NCBI RefSeq assembly: GCF_949628265.1
Contig: NC_088788.1
Span: 2,418,001 to 2,482,000, forward strand
Source: Cloeon dipterum
Taxonomy: Eukaryota > Arthropoda > Insecta > Ephemeroptera > Baetidae
Direction: 5' to 3'
DNA: 64,000 nucleotides
Under the pieces are notes generated by a model. That model had not been told where the DNA came from and ran no database searches. It saw only the letters and a list, made by a program, of their open reading frames with translations. Below, in pieces: positions 47,301 to 59,146 of this stretch. The translations under genes and the position numbers were made by a program. The number at the start of each line of letters is the position of its first letter. Position 1 is the first letter of the stretch.

Positions 47301-50300
47301 CAAGTTGATTTTTTTCGCATTTCACTTGCTTAGAAACACCAAGAGGGCCTAGGGTAGACCAAGGAAGGTCGAAATCGACCTTCAGGGTCTGTCCCTGACG
47401 TGACCCTGAGATACAAAATTTCGAAAATTTCCAATTTCATCGAACTTGGTGTCTTTTCATAGGTTTTCACCACTGTACAGCTCAAATATAGAGCCAAAAC
47501 TGCCGAATTACAATCCTGAAACCGGTTCTTGAAGTAATTGTGTTAGCCATTCATCCAGACATGATGTGCAAAATGGTCAAATTTTGAAATCTTTAATTTA
47601 TGATATGATTCTTCTGTTTTGTACACACAGAGTTCATATTGAGTGTTAAAAATTAACGACTGTTTTTAAAAAAGAGTTAAAAAAATTTATTTAGAGCAAA
47701 TAACAATTAAATTACATGTTTAATTTTTTTATAAAAAGAAAGGAAACAAAAATATTTGGTTTTTAAAAGTAGCTTATTTGCCAGTGCATTTAATAACATT
47801 TTTTCATAGTATTAAGCAAAAGATCCTTTATTATCAACACATATTATGAACTTCATGTGTGCAAAATAGATAGAATTAAGAATTTAAAATTTTGACCATT
47901 TTGCACATCATGTCTGGATGAATGGCTACCACAATTATTTCAAGAACCGGTTTCAGGATTGTAATTCGGCAATTTTGGCTCTATATTTGAGCTGTACAGT
48001 GGTGAAAACCTATGAAAAGACACCAAGTTCGATGAAATTGGAAATTTTCGAAATTTTGTATTTCAGGGTCACGTCAGGGACAGACCCTGAAGGTCGATTT
48101 CTACCTTCCTTGGTCTACCCTAGGACCTCTTGGTGTTTCTAAGCAAGTGAAATGCGAAAAAAATCAACTTGACGAACGAGAGGCGAACTCGCCGCTCTGA
48201 GTGCATGCGCGGTCAAGCGGCCTCGAGCAGGTTTTCAAACTTCAAATTCAAATTGCAGCAAAAGTATCGCGATTGCACCTATGAAACTTGGTGTGCTTGT
48301 GCAGAATTTCACGGGCTACATTTCAGCCCTTAACTCCAAAAAAATCGTAGGGGGCTATCATCCCTTAATTTTGAATTTTCAAAAAAAGGTCGCAAAAGGT
48401 GACCTTGACCTTCGACCTGCGAATTTTTTGTAAATGCAAAAGTTGTTCAGGATTAAAAACTAGGTTCGGCAGTGAAAATTTCAACGTGATACCTCAACGC
48501 AGTCAAGAGTTGCAGTTTAGAGTTCATTAACATAATTCCTTTTTTGGGTATTTTTGAGATACCGAAAAAATAGGGAACGCCCGCATTCCCGAGCTTCAAA
48601 TTTGGAATTTCACCATCTATTAACAAGTACTTTAAGCAAATATGACTGCCACCTAAAAAATTCAACGCTGAAAAATCGCGTCCAATCGACCTCCAATCTC
48701 GCAAATAACTGCTCAGGGAGAATATTTTGATCTAGTTCATCAGACCTCATAGTTTTAATTGATTTCCTTGAACGTTGCGTGAGGAAAATATTTTTTGGGT
48801 ATGACATTAATTTATTTTTACTAAAAAATATCCCATTTAATTTTTTTCAGCTTAAAACTACCCTCAATATCACGTAAAAATTTAAGGAGAATCATAAGGT
48901 CAGCAATTTTCGCGAAAATAATTAAAAATTAAAACGATGCACATTCAGATTTTGTTAAATTTCTAGTAAAATTAAACTGCAGACGAGTAAATACACTTGA
49001 TTTTGATTTCTCTTGTCTAAACTAATTAATTATCATGCAAACATTGGAACTGATTTTCTTAGAAATTTAATTGGCATAAATATTAAGCTCCTTTGAACTC
49101 TTAAAAAAAAATATTTTCATTAAATTAAAGTAAAAAAAATCCAGAATTTCGCAGAGTAAATTCAATACAATTTAGAATTGTTATTAAAAGCGATTGGTTT
49201 CAGAGACAAGCATTTGAAAAAATATATTTTTATCGTGTGGTATTAATTTAATTTAATAAAAATTATTCCTGGCAGTAACGAAATCGTCTCTGTGCATTTT
49301 ATTGCGCCTCTTCAGCCATCAAGTAGGATCAAGTTTCACACACACACACAATCTGTCTGCGGGATTTCTTTATTTCTTTCATATTCCTGCATTTTCACGC
49401 CTAGTGACTCACAATCAGTCCCTTCTGTTCCGCTTTCACTCCTCCTCGTCGAGCGTGCGAAAAAAATGTGCAGCAAGGCCGCATTAAATTTGAAAAGGAA
49501 AATAAACTCGCTGCATCACCGCAGCACATGGCTGGCACAATTTGACTCTGTTATCTTATCTAGGGCGCCCAAATAAACGAGGCAAACATTTGATACAGGA
49601 TTATTATTATTTCCTCTTTTTCGCAGGTCCACAGGACAATTGACGCCAACAGGTATGCCAGCAAGAAGACCTTGGCGCAGGGCATGCTCGATATCGCCCT
49701 TCTCACAGCAAATGCGAGTCAGCTAAAATACATCCTTCAGGTAATCATCGTAATTAGGAAATTAACAAACGTAAATATTTGTTTCAAGTTGAGAGAAAAC
49801 AATGAAACGGTAAAACGAAAGGACTTATTCAATTATTTTCCTTATCTTTGTTTTTGTTTTATCTTTATATTTAAATTAGGTGACTCAAAAAATACTGAAG
49901 AGATTAATTGACAAAAATTACACCATAAAACGTTTCTAAATAATAATTTTTATTTTCTCTACTAATTTGGTTTAAATTAAAACTTTTAAAAGGGGTTAGA
50001 AAGTTTATATAAAAGGAGCAGATTTGATTTATTTTTCCATTTTTGCCTCTATTTAAATATTCACGGAAACCTATGTAACAAGAGAGTATAGTACATATAT
50101 AAATTACATCAAATTCCAGGTATAATTAGCAATGAATGCAGTCCTTATATTTATAATTGATTTTCTGGAAATAAGCCCTCTGCCCAATTAGGTTAGATCA
50201 CGCAATGCGATTCCGTCACGTAATTCTCAAACTTTATCCAAACTACAATTAGGAAAAGCAACACAGCAGATTTTTAATGGCTGTTTGCTCCGCAGGTTGG

Positions 50301-51947
50301 ACACCAGCACGAGTTTTACACTCTGATGGTCACGCTGATTTCAATCTCGATCATCCTTCAGGTAAATATAGCTCTCTTTCTATTTTCGTCCAACGCAATC
50401 AGGTCGATTCCACCCAGGAAGTTTTATTTTATTTATTTTTTGAACACAGTGCTGGAAATTGGCAATTGGTCGGACAATTGACAAAAAGACTGTCCAGCCG
50501 CATTCTCGGAAATTTCCGGAATCAACCGTCCTTTACAAATAGTATGAAATCCACTTTCTGCAATTGGAAATTCAAACATAATTTTTTACGGCATTTAGTC
50601 AAAGAGAAACGACACACTTCATTTGTTTCAAATTTGGTATTTTTGGTAAATACAATTTTTAAGTTGTGTTTGATTTTATTTTTCACTTGTTAGAGACAGA
50701 GGCAGATTTTATATGTTATTAAATTTTTAGTAATTCACCAGTTGCATAAACCCTAGTGTTTGAAGCCGCCAACAGGTGGCGCCACCGTATACTTTCGTAA
50801 TAAATTTAATTTTAACTAACTTTCGCTTCGATTTTCAGACTAAATCCAGCTACTGTACATTCTTTACTTAATTTTCTTTCTTTTGACGTGCTGAAAACCA
50901 AAATCGGTTCAGCCAATCGCCGTAGAATCAGGAAAAACCAATTTTTAAAATTTAAAATATTTTCCAACGTTTCTATGGCGAATCACTGGACTGATTTTGG
51001 TTTTCAGCACGTCAAAAGAAAGAAAATTAAATTAAGAATGCACAATTAGCAGGATTGAGTCTGAAATCGCAGCGGAAGTGCCTTAAAAATAAATTTATTA
51101 CGAAAATATACGGTGGCGCCATCTGTTGGCGTCTTCGAACACTAAGGGCTTCTACAACTGGCGTATTTGCTAGGAAAATGAGTTAAAATGCAGTAATGTA
51201 GAAAACACTATTTTATTTCATTTTTTACACGCTGGCTGTGCAAAAAAACTGGACAGAAAAAAGTTAAACCTTTTTGACAAAAAGCGGAAGGTGATTGGTT
51301 GTTGGACGCAGGTGGTGATGGGGTGCCTGGCTCTGTCGCTCAACATGCTGCGGGACTGCAGGCTGCACCAGCAGGAGTACAAGAGTTCGGCTCTGTGCCT
51401 CAACTACCTGTCGCTGTCCGGCGCCTTCCTCGTCTCGGCCGTCAACCTGCTCATCGCGGTTTTCAACCCAAGGCCCACGCACCCCGCCGCCCCTGTCTAA
51501 CAGATCGATCCCTTCCCTTGACAAATTATCTTATTTTGACGCGTTAAAATGCCCAAAAGGTAGTTTTAGAAACTAAAGAATAATGAGATTACATAATTTG
51601 TGTAAATATTTTAGATTAATTTTGAATTCATAATAAAGAAAATTAGAATCAGTAAAAATAAAATCGCATTTAAATCCTTCTTGTAGAATCAAGGGAAGGG
51701 ATTGTTTTATACACTGCACTGGTGACCTTCCTGCCCGCAGGTGCTGGTCGGCGTACTTTTTGTCCTGCTGGGCGGCTTGAACATCAACAAGGAGCGCGAC
51801 CAGCGGAAGGCGGAAGTGATCAACGACATTAGCACGGCCCTCATATTTGTAATTTCGATTGTCAACGTCATCATATCAGGTTTCGGACTAGAAACAAAGC
51901 CAATATTACTCAGCAACCTCAACCGCGAAGATATCATTGAGCCTTGA
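44329..51947 (+). CDS. Nij: Ninjurin membrane protein, main (distal 3' exon) isoform
   Basis: Exons 44329-44409 (MELNRVANGNSVTPMDDG...), 49627-49740, 50296-50361 and 51741-51947, all joined at phase 0; about 155 residues. Exon 49627-49740 gives NRYASKKTLAQGMLDIALLT and NASQLKYIL, the hallmark amphipathic region of Ninjurins; 50296-50361 gives EFYTLMVTLISISIILQ, the first half of the first transmembrane helix; 51741-51947 gives VLVGVLFVLLGGLNINK and FVISIVNVIISGFGL, the second hydrophobic helix. Ninjurin family proteins are small plasma-membrane proteins; NINJ1 oligomerises to rupture the plasma membrane during lytic cell death, and insect members have been linked to tissue stress and adhesion. 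Intron 1 (5.2 kb) and intron 3 carry transposon-derived inserts. Confidence 0.92.
44961..45336. mobile_element. hAT-like MITE in Ninjurin intron 1
   Basis: 376 bp, ends CAGGGTTGC / GCAACCCTG, flanked by 8-bp duplications ACAATGTT (44953-44960) and ACAATGAT (45337-45344). No coding capacity. The terminal sequence resembles that of the element at 34157, so both probably were mobilised by related hAT transposases. Confidence 0.75.
46140..46350 (+). promoter_or_regulatory. Possible alternative promoter and first exon of Ninjurin
   Basis: A second GC-rich island. ATG 46327 reads MPTRFQDV and meets a GTGCGT donor at 46351 in phase 0, compatible with exon 49627. TCAGTC words resembling the arthropod initiator lie near 46258. 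The alternative start would change only the short cytoplasmic N-terminus. Confidence 0.4.
46758..48714. mobile_element. Fold-back (long inverted repeat) element in Ninjurin intron 1
   Basis: Two nearly identical arms of about 840 bp (46758-47600 and 47873-48714) in opposite orientation around a 270-bp AT-rich loop. Ends read GAGCAGTTATTTGCGAG and its complement; AGGG lies immediately outside both ends (46754-46757 and 48715-48718), a possible 4-bp target duplication. Identical short open frames (MRDWRSIGRDFSALNF) occur in each arm only because the arms are copies. No transposase. Confidence 0.8.
50739..51160. mobile_element. Inverted-repeat MITE in Ninjurin intron 3
   Basis: 422 bp; the left half (CAGTTG...CTAGTGTTTGAAGCCGCC...GGTGGCGCCACCGTATA) is repeated in reverse at the right end. 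The central part also pairs through GACGTGCTGAAAACCAAAAT and its complement. No clear target duplication. It sits between the exon ending 50361 and the proximal terminal exon at 51312. Confidence 0.7.
51312..51500 (+). CDS. Nij: Alternative (proximal) 3'-terminal exon of Ninjurin
   Basis: Follows an acceptor TTGGACGCAG, is open in the same phase as the distal exon, and ends in TAA at 51498-51500. It reads VVMGCLALSLNMLRD and SLSGAFLVSAVNLLIAVF, which aligns with the distal exon (both have a Leu-rich helix, a charged loop and a second helix with VN). It is GC-rich and would replace the second half of the first helix and the whole second helix, ending PRPTHPAAPV. AATAAA at 51632-51637 would end this transcript before the distal exon. 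Confidence 0.8.
   Translation: MVMGCLALSLNMLRDCRLHQQEYKSSALCLNYLSLSGAFLVSAVNLLIAVFNPRPTHPAAPV
51632..51637 (+). terminator. Poly(A) signal after the proximal Ninjurin terminal exon
   Basis: AATAAA 132 nt after the TAA at 51500 and about 100 nt before the distal exon's acceptor. Confidence 0.55.
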
Positions 51948-52141
51948 CAAACTGCAATCGTGTCGTTGGCAATCAAATATTAATTAATTTTGTTTGTTAA
52001 TTGATGAATCTATTCTGATAAGAACGAACTGTTTACAAAATTTAAGGCCGTTCAAAAATTAAATATAAACAGCGAAAAGGTAAAACAGTTTTGTTGATGC
52101 GTATATTTTTTTGTATAAGATTTTGTTAAGCAGGCGGCTTT

Positions 52142-52147
52142 AATAAA
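52142..52147 (+). terminator. Poly(A) signal after the distal Ninjurin terminal exon
   Basis: AATAAA about 195 nt after the stop at 51945-51947. Confidence 0.55.
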
Positions 52148-52149
52148 AA

Positions 52150-53750
52150 ATGAAAATAATTTTTGAAAAAATATTTTCTACCCCTTTTAATTTAATTTCT
52201 TACCGCCTCAATGGTTTGTTCCAGGGCAACAATTTAAATTATAAACAATATCGACAGCTGTTTGCGTGGCTCCCCAGATATGGACGAAATTCGCCAGAAT
52301 ATATTGGGTCAAAATTCCTAAAATTTTCCATTTTACAAGGCTCAAAGTTAACTTTTTCCTGGATCGACGTAAAAAAATGTAACAAAAATTACGCTAAACA
52401 ACTTTTCCATGGTTGCCAACTTCAAAAATCAGGAAGAATTTAAAAAAAATATCGAAAATATAAAATAGGCAAAATGTGGCAATAATCACATCATAAATTT
52501 AACTGAGCCAAAAATATCTGAACACAGGAAATTGTTGTCCAAGGCGTCGATGAAGTTTGATGAAATTTTTTGCGTAAACTTTTTCCAAAAGAGTTAAGAA
52601 AACTCCGACTATCCAATTTTTGCGGGCATTCAAAGGTTAAAATCTGGGACTTTGCTTTAAACAAAGTCGCAGTGCTAGGTCAAAATACATTAAAAAATCA
52701 TCGATTGAGTGTTAGTTAAAGTCGAACTTAACAATCTGCTAAAGGCTAAAAATATTTTTGCATTGTTGGCTTTAGCAAGCTGTTATTTATGTTAATTGTT
52801 TTTCAATTAAGCAACAGTTAACTTCTACTATATAAAAGCAATAATGAAATCAGGTCTGTCAAACAATTATTTAAGCCGAGATTTTTTTAAAAGATAAGAA
52901 ATTAAAAAAAAACGCTTTTATTCAATTTTACTCAGTATATTTTAAAAAAATGAAATGGGTGCAGAATTTTGCAATTTCAGAATTGTGAAATTTTGTTCAT
53001 TGCGCCCAGTTTCAGTAGTTTTTATTTAATTAAAAGCTATTTATGATCCTCTTTTTTCATATTAATTTTGATTATGTTAAAATTACGCAGTAAATTAAAA
53101 ATTCTGAAATGGGGTGCAGTGCTCCCCGTTTCAGAATTTTGCAATTTATTTCATAATTGTGAAATTTTGTTCATTGCGCCCAGTTCAAGTAATTTTTATT
53201 CAATTAAAATCTATTTCATGCTATTTTTTCATAATAAATTTGATTAGATTAAAATTTAAAATTACACAGTAAATTAAATAAAACTGAAATGGCGTGCAGT
53301 GCACCTCAGTTAAAATTCAGAATTTTTAAAAATGCTATTAATCAAGAATTATTTAATAAATTGGTTTTGGCAACCTCTCTGCTGCTTAAAGCATTGAATC
53401 ACGTTGAGCGGTTTTCGACAAATTAATGAGAAAATCCCCATTTTTTCAAAATCAGACAATAATCGCTTTTTAAATGGGTGATAATCGAAAAATAGTTGGT
53501 TTGGATGAAATAATCGATTTTGAAAATCTGTTAAAATGCTTAAAAATTTATGTTTCGTACTCATTTGATAGTCTGGACATCATAAACGCAAAAGAAAAAA
53601 AATAATCGATAATCGGGTTTGCACAACCCTACTGATCACCTTTAAATTTATAAAAAATTTGTCGAAATTTTTCGCAATTATTTTGTCAAGAAATGATAAA
53701 TTTTGATTTTTTACTAACTCAATTAATGTGTTTCGAAACACGACAATAAT
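52150..53750. other. AT-rich gene-free stretch
   Basis: No gene. Bases 52965-53035 and 53100-53230 are two diverged direct copies containing GAATTTTGCAATTT and GAAATTTTGTTCATTGCGCCC. The end CGGGTTTGCACAACCCTA near 53620 resembles a hAT terminus, but I found no partner. Confidence 0.4.
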
Positions 53751-54158
53751 TTCGTCCTCTCCCCCATTGAAAAAAACAGCGCGCGCTCAATCGTTTTTGT
53801 CTTTCCTGCCATGTGCAGCTCCGGCACGGCACACTCACCGCTTTTCAAGGTTACGCGGGGGGTGCGTGCGTTTTTTTATACATATCAGCTGACGCAATAG
53901 AAATTTCATCGATTATTTCTCCGCGCGCGCCAGACAATGCATCGCCAGACGTGAAATAGAAAAAATGTGGGTCTCCCCCCGCGCGGCACATTCACGTTTT
54001 TTTAACATGCACTTTCGAGCGGACGTGCACAATTTTTTTCTCGGCCCCTCGCAGGGGTGGCTGGCTGCTGGCTGCGAGAACACACAAAAAACCCCGTCTG
54101 TGCATGGGGTTGTAAAACTAGGCTAGCCGAGCTAGTTGATCGCTGGATTCGGTGCATA

Positions 54159-54190
54159 ATGCAGCAGCGCGTGTTGGATCCACCTCAAAG
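54159..54190 (+). CDS. Possible first coding exon of a gene continuing beyond the window
   Basis: ATG followed by QQRVLDPPQ and a strong donor CAAAG|GTAAAG, at the end of a GC-rich island (53780-54190). If real, the remaining 9.8 kb would be its first intron. No second exon is seen, so this is a weak call. Confidence 0.22.
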
Positions 54191-54199
54191 GTAAAGTGG

Positions 54200-57100
54200 A
54201 AGAAATTTCATTTGATTCGGTAGAATAATAATAATTCTTCTGGGAGGAACAGTGTTCTTATTTGACAAATTTTAATATCAAGTGTTCTGTATTATGATCT
54301 CGCTGTTTGTTCTCTTTCTTAATATAAAAAATTGGATTTATCCTGGAAGGAAATGTCGAGAGGTAAAAAAAAAATCGATGACAAGCTCTCGTTTTGAGAT
54401 AAATAAAAACTTGCGGCTTTTTATTGAGGAAGGAATTTTTTAAAATAAAATAAATTAAAAAAATGACTTGATTTCTCTTCTAAATATTATTCTTTAAATA
54501 TATTAGGGTTGAATTTTCTAGAATATTTGCGCAAACGGACAGTTAGAAATTAAAATTAGTTTAATAACTTCATTGCATATATTTTTTTATTAATAATTCT
54601 GTCACAATGATTCTTATTTTACCGTAAATAAAAAATTTAAATCTCGCTGTGAATATAGCTTGGCTAAATTAGTATTTATAAATAATTAAATAGTTAGTAT
54701 AATTAACTATATTTCATAACAAGGCTTTTTATTTTAAAATGTAGTTCTTACACAAAGATTTAAAAATTTGGTTTCTATACATGCGGACAAACTTCGCGTT
54801 TTTATCGCTCGACGGCGCCAGTCGCACGTCTAGCGCCGCGTCTGCACCCCTAGTTGGGGTGCGCCGCTGAAGATGCCTCCACGATGAAAGAATCCGGCAA
54901 CCCTCCACCCTTATTCGAACGCACAAGCCGGGTGTGCCGCGAATTTGCATTTCTCGAGGCTGCTAATTGCATTAATTTCGGTCGAGGTGAGTGGCCATGA
55001 ATAAAAGATGCCGGCAGGAAAACAACCCCGAAAACAACCCTTGAAAAAAGCACCTTGTTGCGCAACAAGTCCGAGAGCTCATCGTTCTGCTAAATTAATG
55101 AGCGTAATTAAATCTCTCCGGGAAGGAGGAGAGAACGAGGAAAAGCAGGGAAAGCGCCCCGGAAGAATTTGCATAATTAATTTCCGCCTGCGAGCAAGCA
55201 CGCCGAGACAAATTGCGTTCGGCTTAAGAGCCTTCCTGTTTTACAACAATTAAAACAAAGTGCCTCCATTAATTACGAGGGTGCGCAGAGGCAGACAAAC
55301 CCTTCCAGCTCCGCGAAAGGCGCATTTTTCAACTGGAAACCACTTTCCGGCGGTAATTAATTAAATCCGGTCTTAATTGCAATTTTAACACCGCGTCTGC
55401 ACGTATTATACGTATTCTTTTTTCCGACGCGCGAAAGGAGAACGGGCTGAGCGCCGGAGAGGAGAAAAGCGTCATCAAAATTGCATATGCAACACACGCG
55501 GAGAGAGAGAGAAAGAATTTTTTAGATGGAAGCAGCGAGAGTCTAGGGGTGCCTAGGGGAGGACGCAGGGGATGCTCGCTGCATGAGGCTGAGGGGTGAA
55601 ATGAAAAAAACGTACGAGAGGGTGGAGGAGGGTGAGTGAGAGAGAGCAGGCAGAAAGAGATTTGAAATAGAAAATCGATACCGCGAGAAAGCGCGATAGA
55701 AAAAAATGGCGAGAGAGATGCTGAGTGCGCTTATTATTCTTCATTAGGCGCGCGCTTCATTCCTCAAATCGGCATTTCTTTCGCGGCTGCGAGTCTCCAC
55801 AGCGGCAAAATGGCGATTTCCGGCCGGAATCAGCTTGATTGCTCATCTTATCTCATTACACAAATCGACGAGGAAAAAGGCAGGAATTTTCCTGAAAATT
55901 TCTTATTAATCAGTTGTGTCTAATTTTTATGGTGCCCGACCAGAATTCAAAAATGAAGTTGATAATCCACAGGATTTAGTTGATTCAAATTAAAATTATT
56001 TGAAATATTGTGCAAATATCGAAAATATGTCATTAATTATTTAAAAGAAGCCTGCATTAAATTTAAAAAGAAATACTAAAAGGTATATAGATAGTTTAAA
56101 ATTAAAACTGAATATATTGATTCCAGAATATATTGAAATTCGTGGTTTATTTATGATATCAATATTTTGCATCGTTGCATTGTGGAGTTGCTACAATCGT
56201 CACTTCAAAGGGCGTCCTGTACAAATTTAATTTCAAATTTATCAATCGAATAAGCTTATTACAGATTTGATTATTTTTAATTCAAAAAATGCATAATTCT
56301 TAAAATTAATAATTAAACTTGACAAGATTTCGGAATTTGCAGATTAAATTTCAGAAGAAGTTTTCTCCAAAGTGAGTTTTGTATCCCCATTGTAGTAAAT
56401 TCGCGATATGTTTCACAATTATATAGAAATTAACCTCATAATTCGCACAACTTTGGGCACATCCGTGACAAGAATCAATAAAAAGCGTGGAATCCCTTGA
56501 AAATTAACCTAAATCTTAATATTTATTGTTATTTAGTCCACGCAGAATTCGTTTTGGACATAAAAAGTGGAATGATACTGGGCAACAATTGAAAAATATT
56601 TGAACTGTCGAATGCCATGAACAATTGATCGATAAACAATTTGTTCAACAATTTGCAATAGTAAAAAAGGACCTTCATACAGTAAAAATTCAAAATTTGC
56701 CAATTTTCTCCAAAATTTACAGTGCTAGAACATATTTTCTTGGCATATTCCGATTCCTCTCGTCGAGATCTGCCCAACGGTGTATGCCACTTATTGGGGA
56801 AACTCTTGGTTTTGAAATTAAATCGGATTTCAAGTAAGGAGACAACCATTACCATTTGAAAAGCACGCTAACTTTCCAGCCAATTTTCTCAAAAAATTAC
56901 AGCGCTTCTTAAATCAATTTAGGCTTTAACTGAATCCTAAGGGATGATTTTATGCATTGGCAACAAGCATTTTCCAGGATTTTGCAGTATCATTCCTCTT
57001 TTTAAATTCCAAAAAATATTTTTAGGAATATTTAATGCCACGTATTAATGGAAGAACAAAAACAGAAACTTCAGCCTTTCTTCCTTACCCATTTTGGCAA
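54200..57100. other. Gene-free stretch with GC-rich islands
   Basis: Bases 54780-55850 are GC-rich with many TTAATTA/TAATTAAAT words and purine-rich runs (for example GAGAGAGAGAGAAAGA near 55502-55516). The style resembles cis-regulatory DNA of a large gene, but no conserved element can be proven from one sequence. AT-rich sequence without features surrounds it. Confidence 0.3.
56563..56985 (+). repeat. Dispersed repeat, copy 2
   Basis: Second copy of the 425-bp repeat at 35268-35695, same orientation, with only scattered substitutions. Confidence 0.7.
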
Positions 57101-57140
57101 AGCAGGCGTTTTCATTTTCAAATTAACTTTTATTCCCGCA

Positions 57141-57144
57141 GCAG

Positions 57145-57175
<31 letters not shown>
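57141..57175. repeat. CT microsatellite
   Basis: About 13 CT units, then TTTCTCGC. Confidence 0.8.
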
Positions 57176-57176
<1 letters not shown>

Positions 57177-58001
57177 TTTACTGCGTAGAATAAAAGCGAA
57201 TTAAAAAAAGCCGTCAAAGTTATTTCACTCCTCGAGTCGCTCGAGAAGAGTCGGACTGCTGTGCGTTTTTTTCCTCTCATTTTCTTTTTGTAATGTTCTT
57301 CATTTTTAAGCTCGGCTGCTTAATGTGTTTTCTTGGCGTGCGCGCTGCGGCCACTGCTGCTGCTTAGCGGCTCGCGTAAAAAGTTTGGCAATTAAGCTCT
57401 CGCGCGCGCACACGTATAAAAAGAAGCACTTTGCTGCTCCGGCAGCGGGACTTTATTTTTTGGTCATTATCCGCAGCGAACGCGTGATTCGGGGCAATTA
57501 AAATGGCATGGCGCGCCGCTTTCCACCTTAATGAGAACCGTAAATTGCACTTTTCCAACAGCCATTATCCCGGCAGAGGCTTTGCCACTACACGCTTTTA
57601 CGCGCAAGAGCAAAGTTTTGCACTTAATCTTCAGTTTCGCCCTTTTTTCTTTTTAATTTTATATATACACTATACCCTTCAGGCTTGGCTGCCACGGAAA
57701 ATTATTCAATAAATTCAAATACTATATACAGAGCGTTAATTTAAATAGCAACTATCAGATTGATTACATTTAAATCGTCTTACAGATTTGCACATGGTTT
57801 TTAAATTTCATCTTCTTCTTAGGATTGCAGCGATAAAACAATCGTCTACTCTTGGCTCTTGTATAACGTTCTCTGCATCATTTTCTTCTTCTTCTCGGCA
57901 CTGTCGTGGCATGTTGGGACAGATCAAGCCGATAGTTATGTCACGACAAACATATTTTGTGTAAAAACCGGTCATAAAAAATATTAAAATGAATTTTCTA
58001 C

Positions 58002-58379
58002 TTAAAGACCGTCTTTGACGAAGTTTCTGAGCCCACCAATCGATTCCTGAGGGTCGAATTAGGTAAAGTGGATGTTTTTCCCTCCAAAAGGACCATCACG
58101 GCGTGCGAACTGTTTTTCCCGCCAAAACAATAGAAATGCGAGAAGTGCACATGCGTCACAGCTGGCTGGGTGTGACAAAGAAGTCATTCGCACAGGCGGT
58201 CTTCTCTGCAAGTGCTCAAACCAGCTCTCACGCATGCGCACTTGTCGCATTGTTTTGGCGGGAAAAAAATTCGCACGTCGCGCTTGACTTTTTGATCGGA
58301 AAAAATATCCATTTTACCTAAATCGACCCTCAGGAATCGATTGGTGTGCTCAGAAACTTCGTCAAAGATGGTCATTTAA
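58002..58379. mobile_element. Palindromic MITE
   Basis: About 378 bp; arms of roughly 160 bp pair, with ends TTAAAGACCGTCTTTGACGA and the reverse complement at 58350-58379. Inner words such as CCCGCCAAAACAAT and GTGCGCATGCGT also mirror. A further right-end copy at 58562-58594 suggests either a nested insertion or a second, partly deleted copy. Confidence 0.65.
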
Positions 58380-58399
58380 CGGAAAACGGTCAAAATTCT

Positions 58400-59115
58400 C
58401 ATTTAGATTGTTTTTGCATGCAAATAAGATGGATTTTTATGACTAAAATTACACGCCAAGTGCAACAAAAACACCGGCATCTAATCAGACAGCAGCGCCA
58501 CATAGACAGTCAGCGCAATTAAACAACAAGCTTTTTGTCCTTGCACTGGCTGTTGATGTTAGCTCAGAAACTTCGTCAAAGACGGTTTTTAAATAAATTA
58601 AATAAAACAAAATTACAATTAATCTATATTTTCTCGGTAAAAATACTCAACTAGTTAATTCTGAATTAAAACTTGATTTACAACGTAACAAAATAAACAG
58701 CAATAAGGGAGATTTTACGGTGTAAAAGTGGCGTAATTAAGCTGGAGGGAGCGTCTGTGGCGTGTAATGCATCTGTGTGCGGGATTAGGTGGCTGGCGGG
58801 CGAATCACGTCACGGAGCGAGGCGTGAGCTCTGGTCAAGATAATGACCAGCCACCACGAGAGCAGCCACAGAGCAAACAGCTCGACAAAACCAACAATAA
58901 ACAAGGGGAGAAGCGAAAAGTCGACCCCCGAAAAGAACAGTAAAAATGGCATCTGTTGTATAGCAGCAGAGCACAAGCAGGAGAGAACGAGAGAGAGCGA
59001 AGCAGTTATCCCTCTCGCTGGGCCGCCACCCTCGGTGCTCTCCTCTCTCTCTCATTTGCAATTCCAGCATCTCTGAGAGATGCATTGTTTCTCCGGACCA
59101 AAGATGGCCGCCGCT

Positions 59116-59146
<31 letters not shown>

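Noticed and set aside
46768-48704. Two identical 79-83 codon open frames, MRDWRSIGRDF...
   Set aside because: They are the two arms of the fold-back element; no homology, no codon signal and no start context.
53340-53640. Complete hAT-like MITE ending in GCACAACCCTA
   Set aside because: Only one end resembles a hAT terminus; no matching left end or target duplication found.
57503-57712. 69-codon open frame in the GC-rich region
   Set aside because: No splice-linked exons, no recognisable domain, and composition follows the surrounding non-coding DNA.
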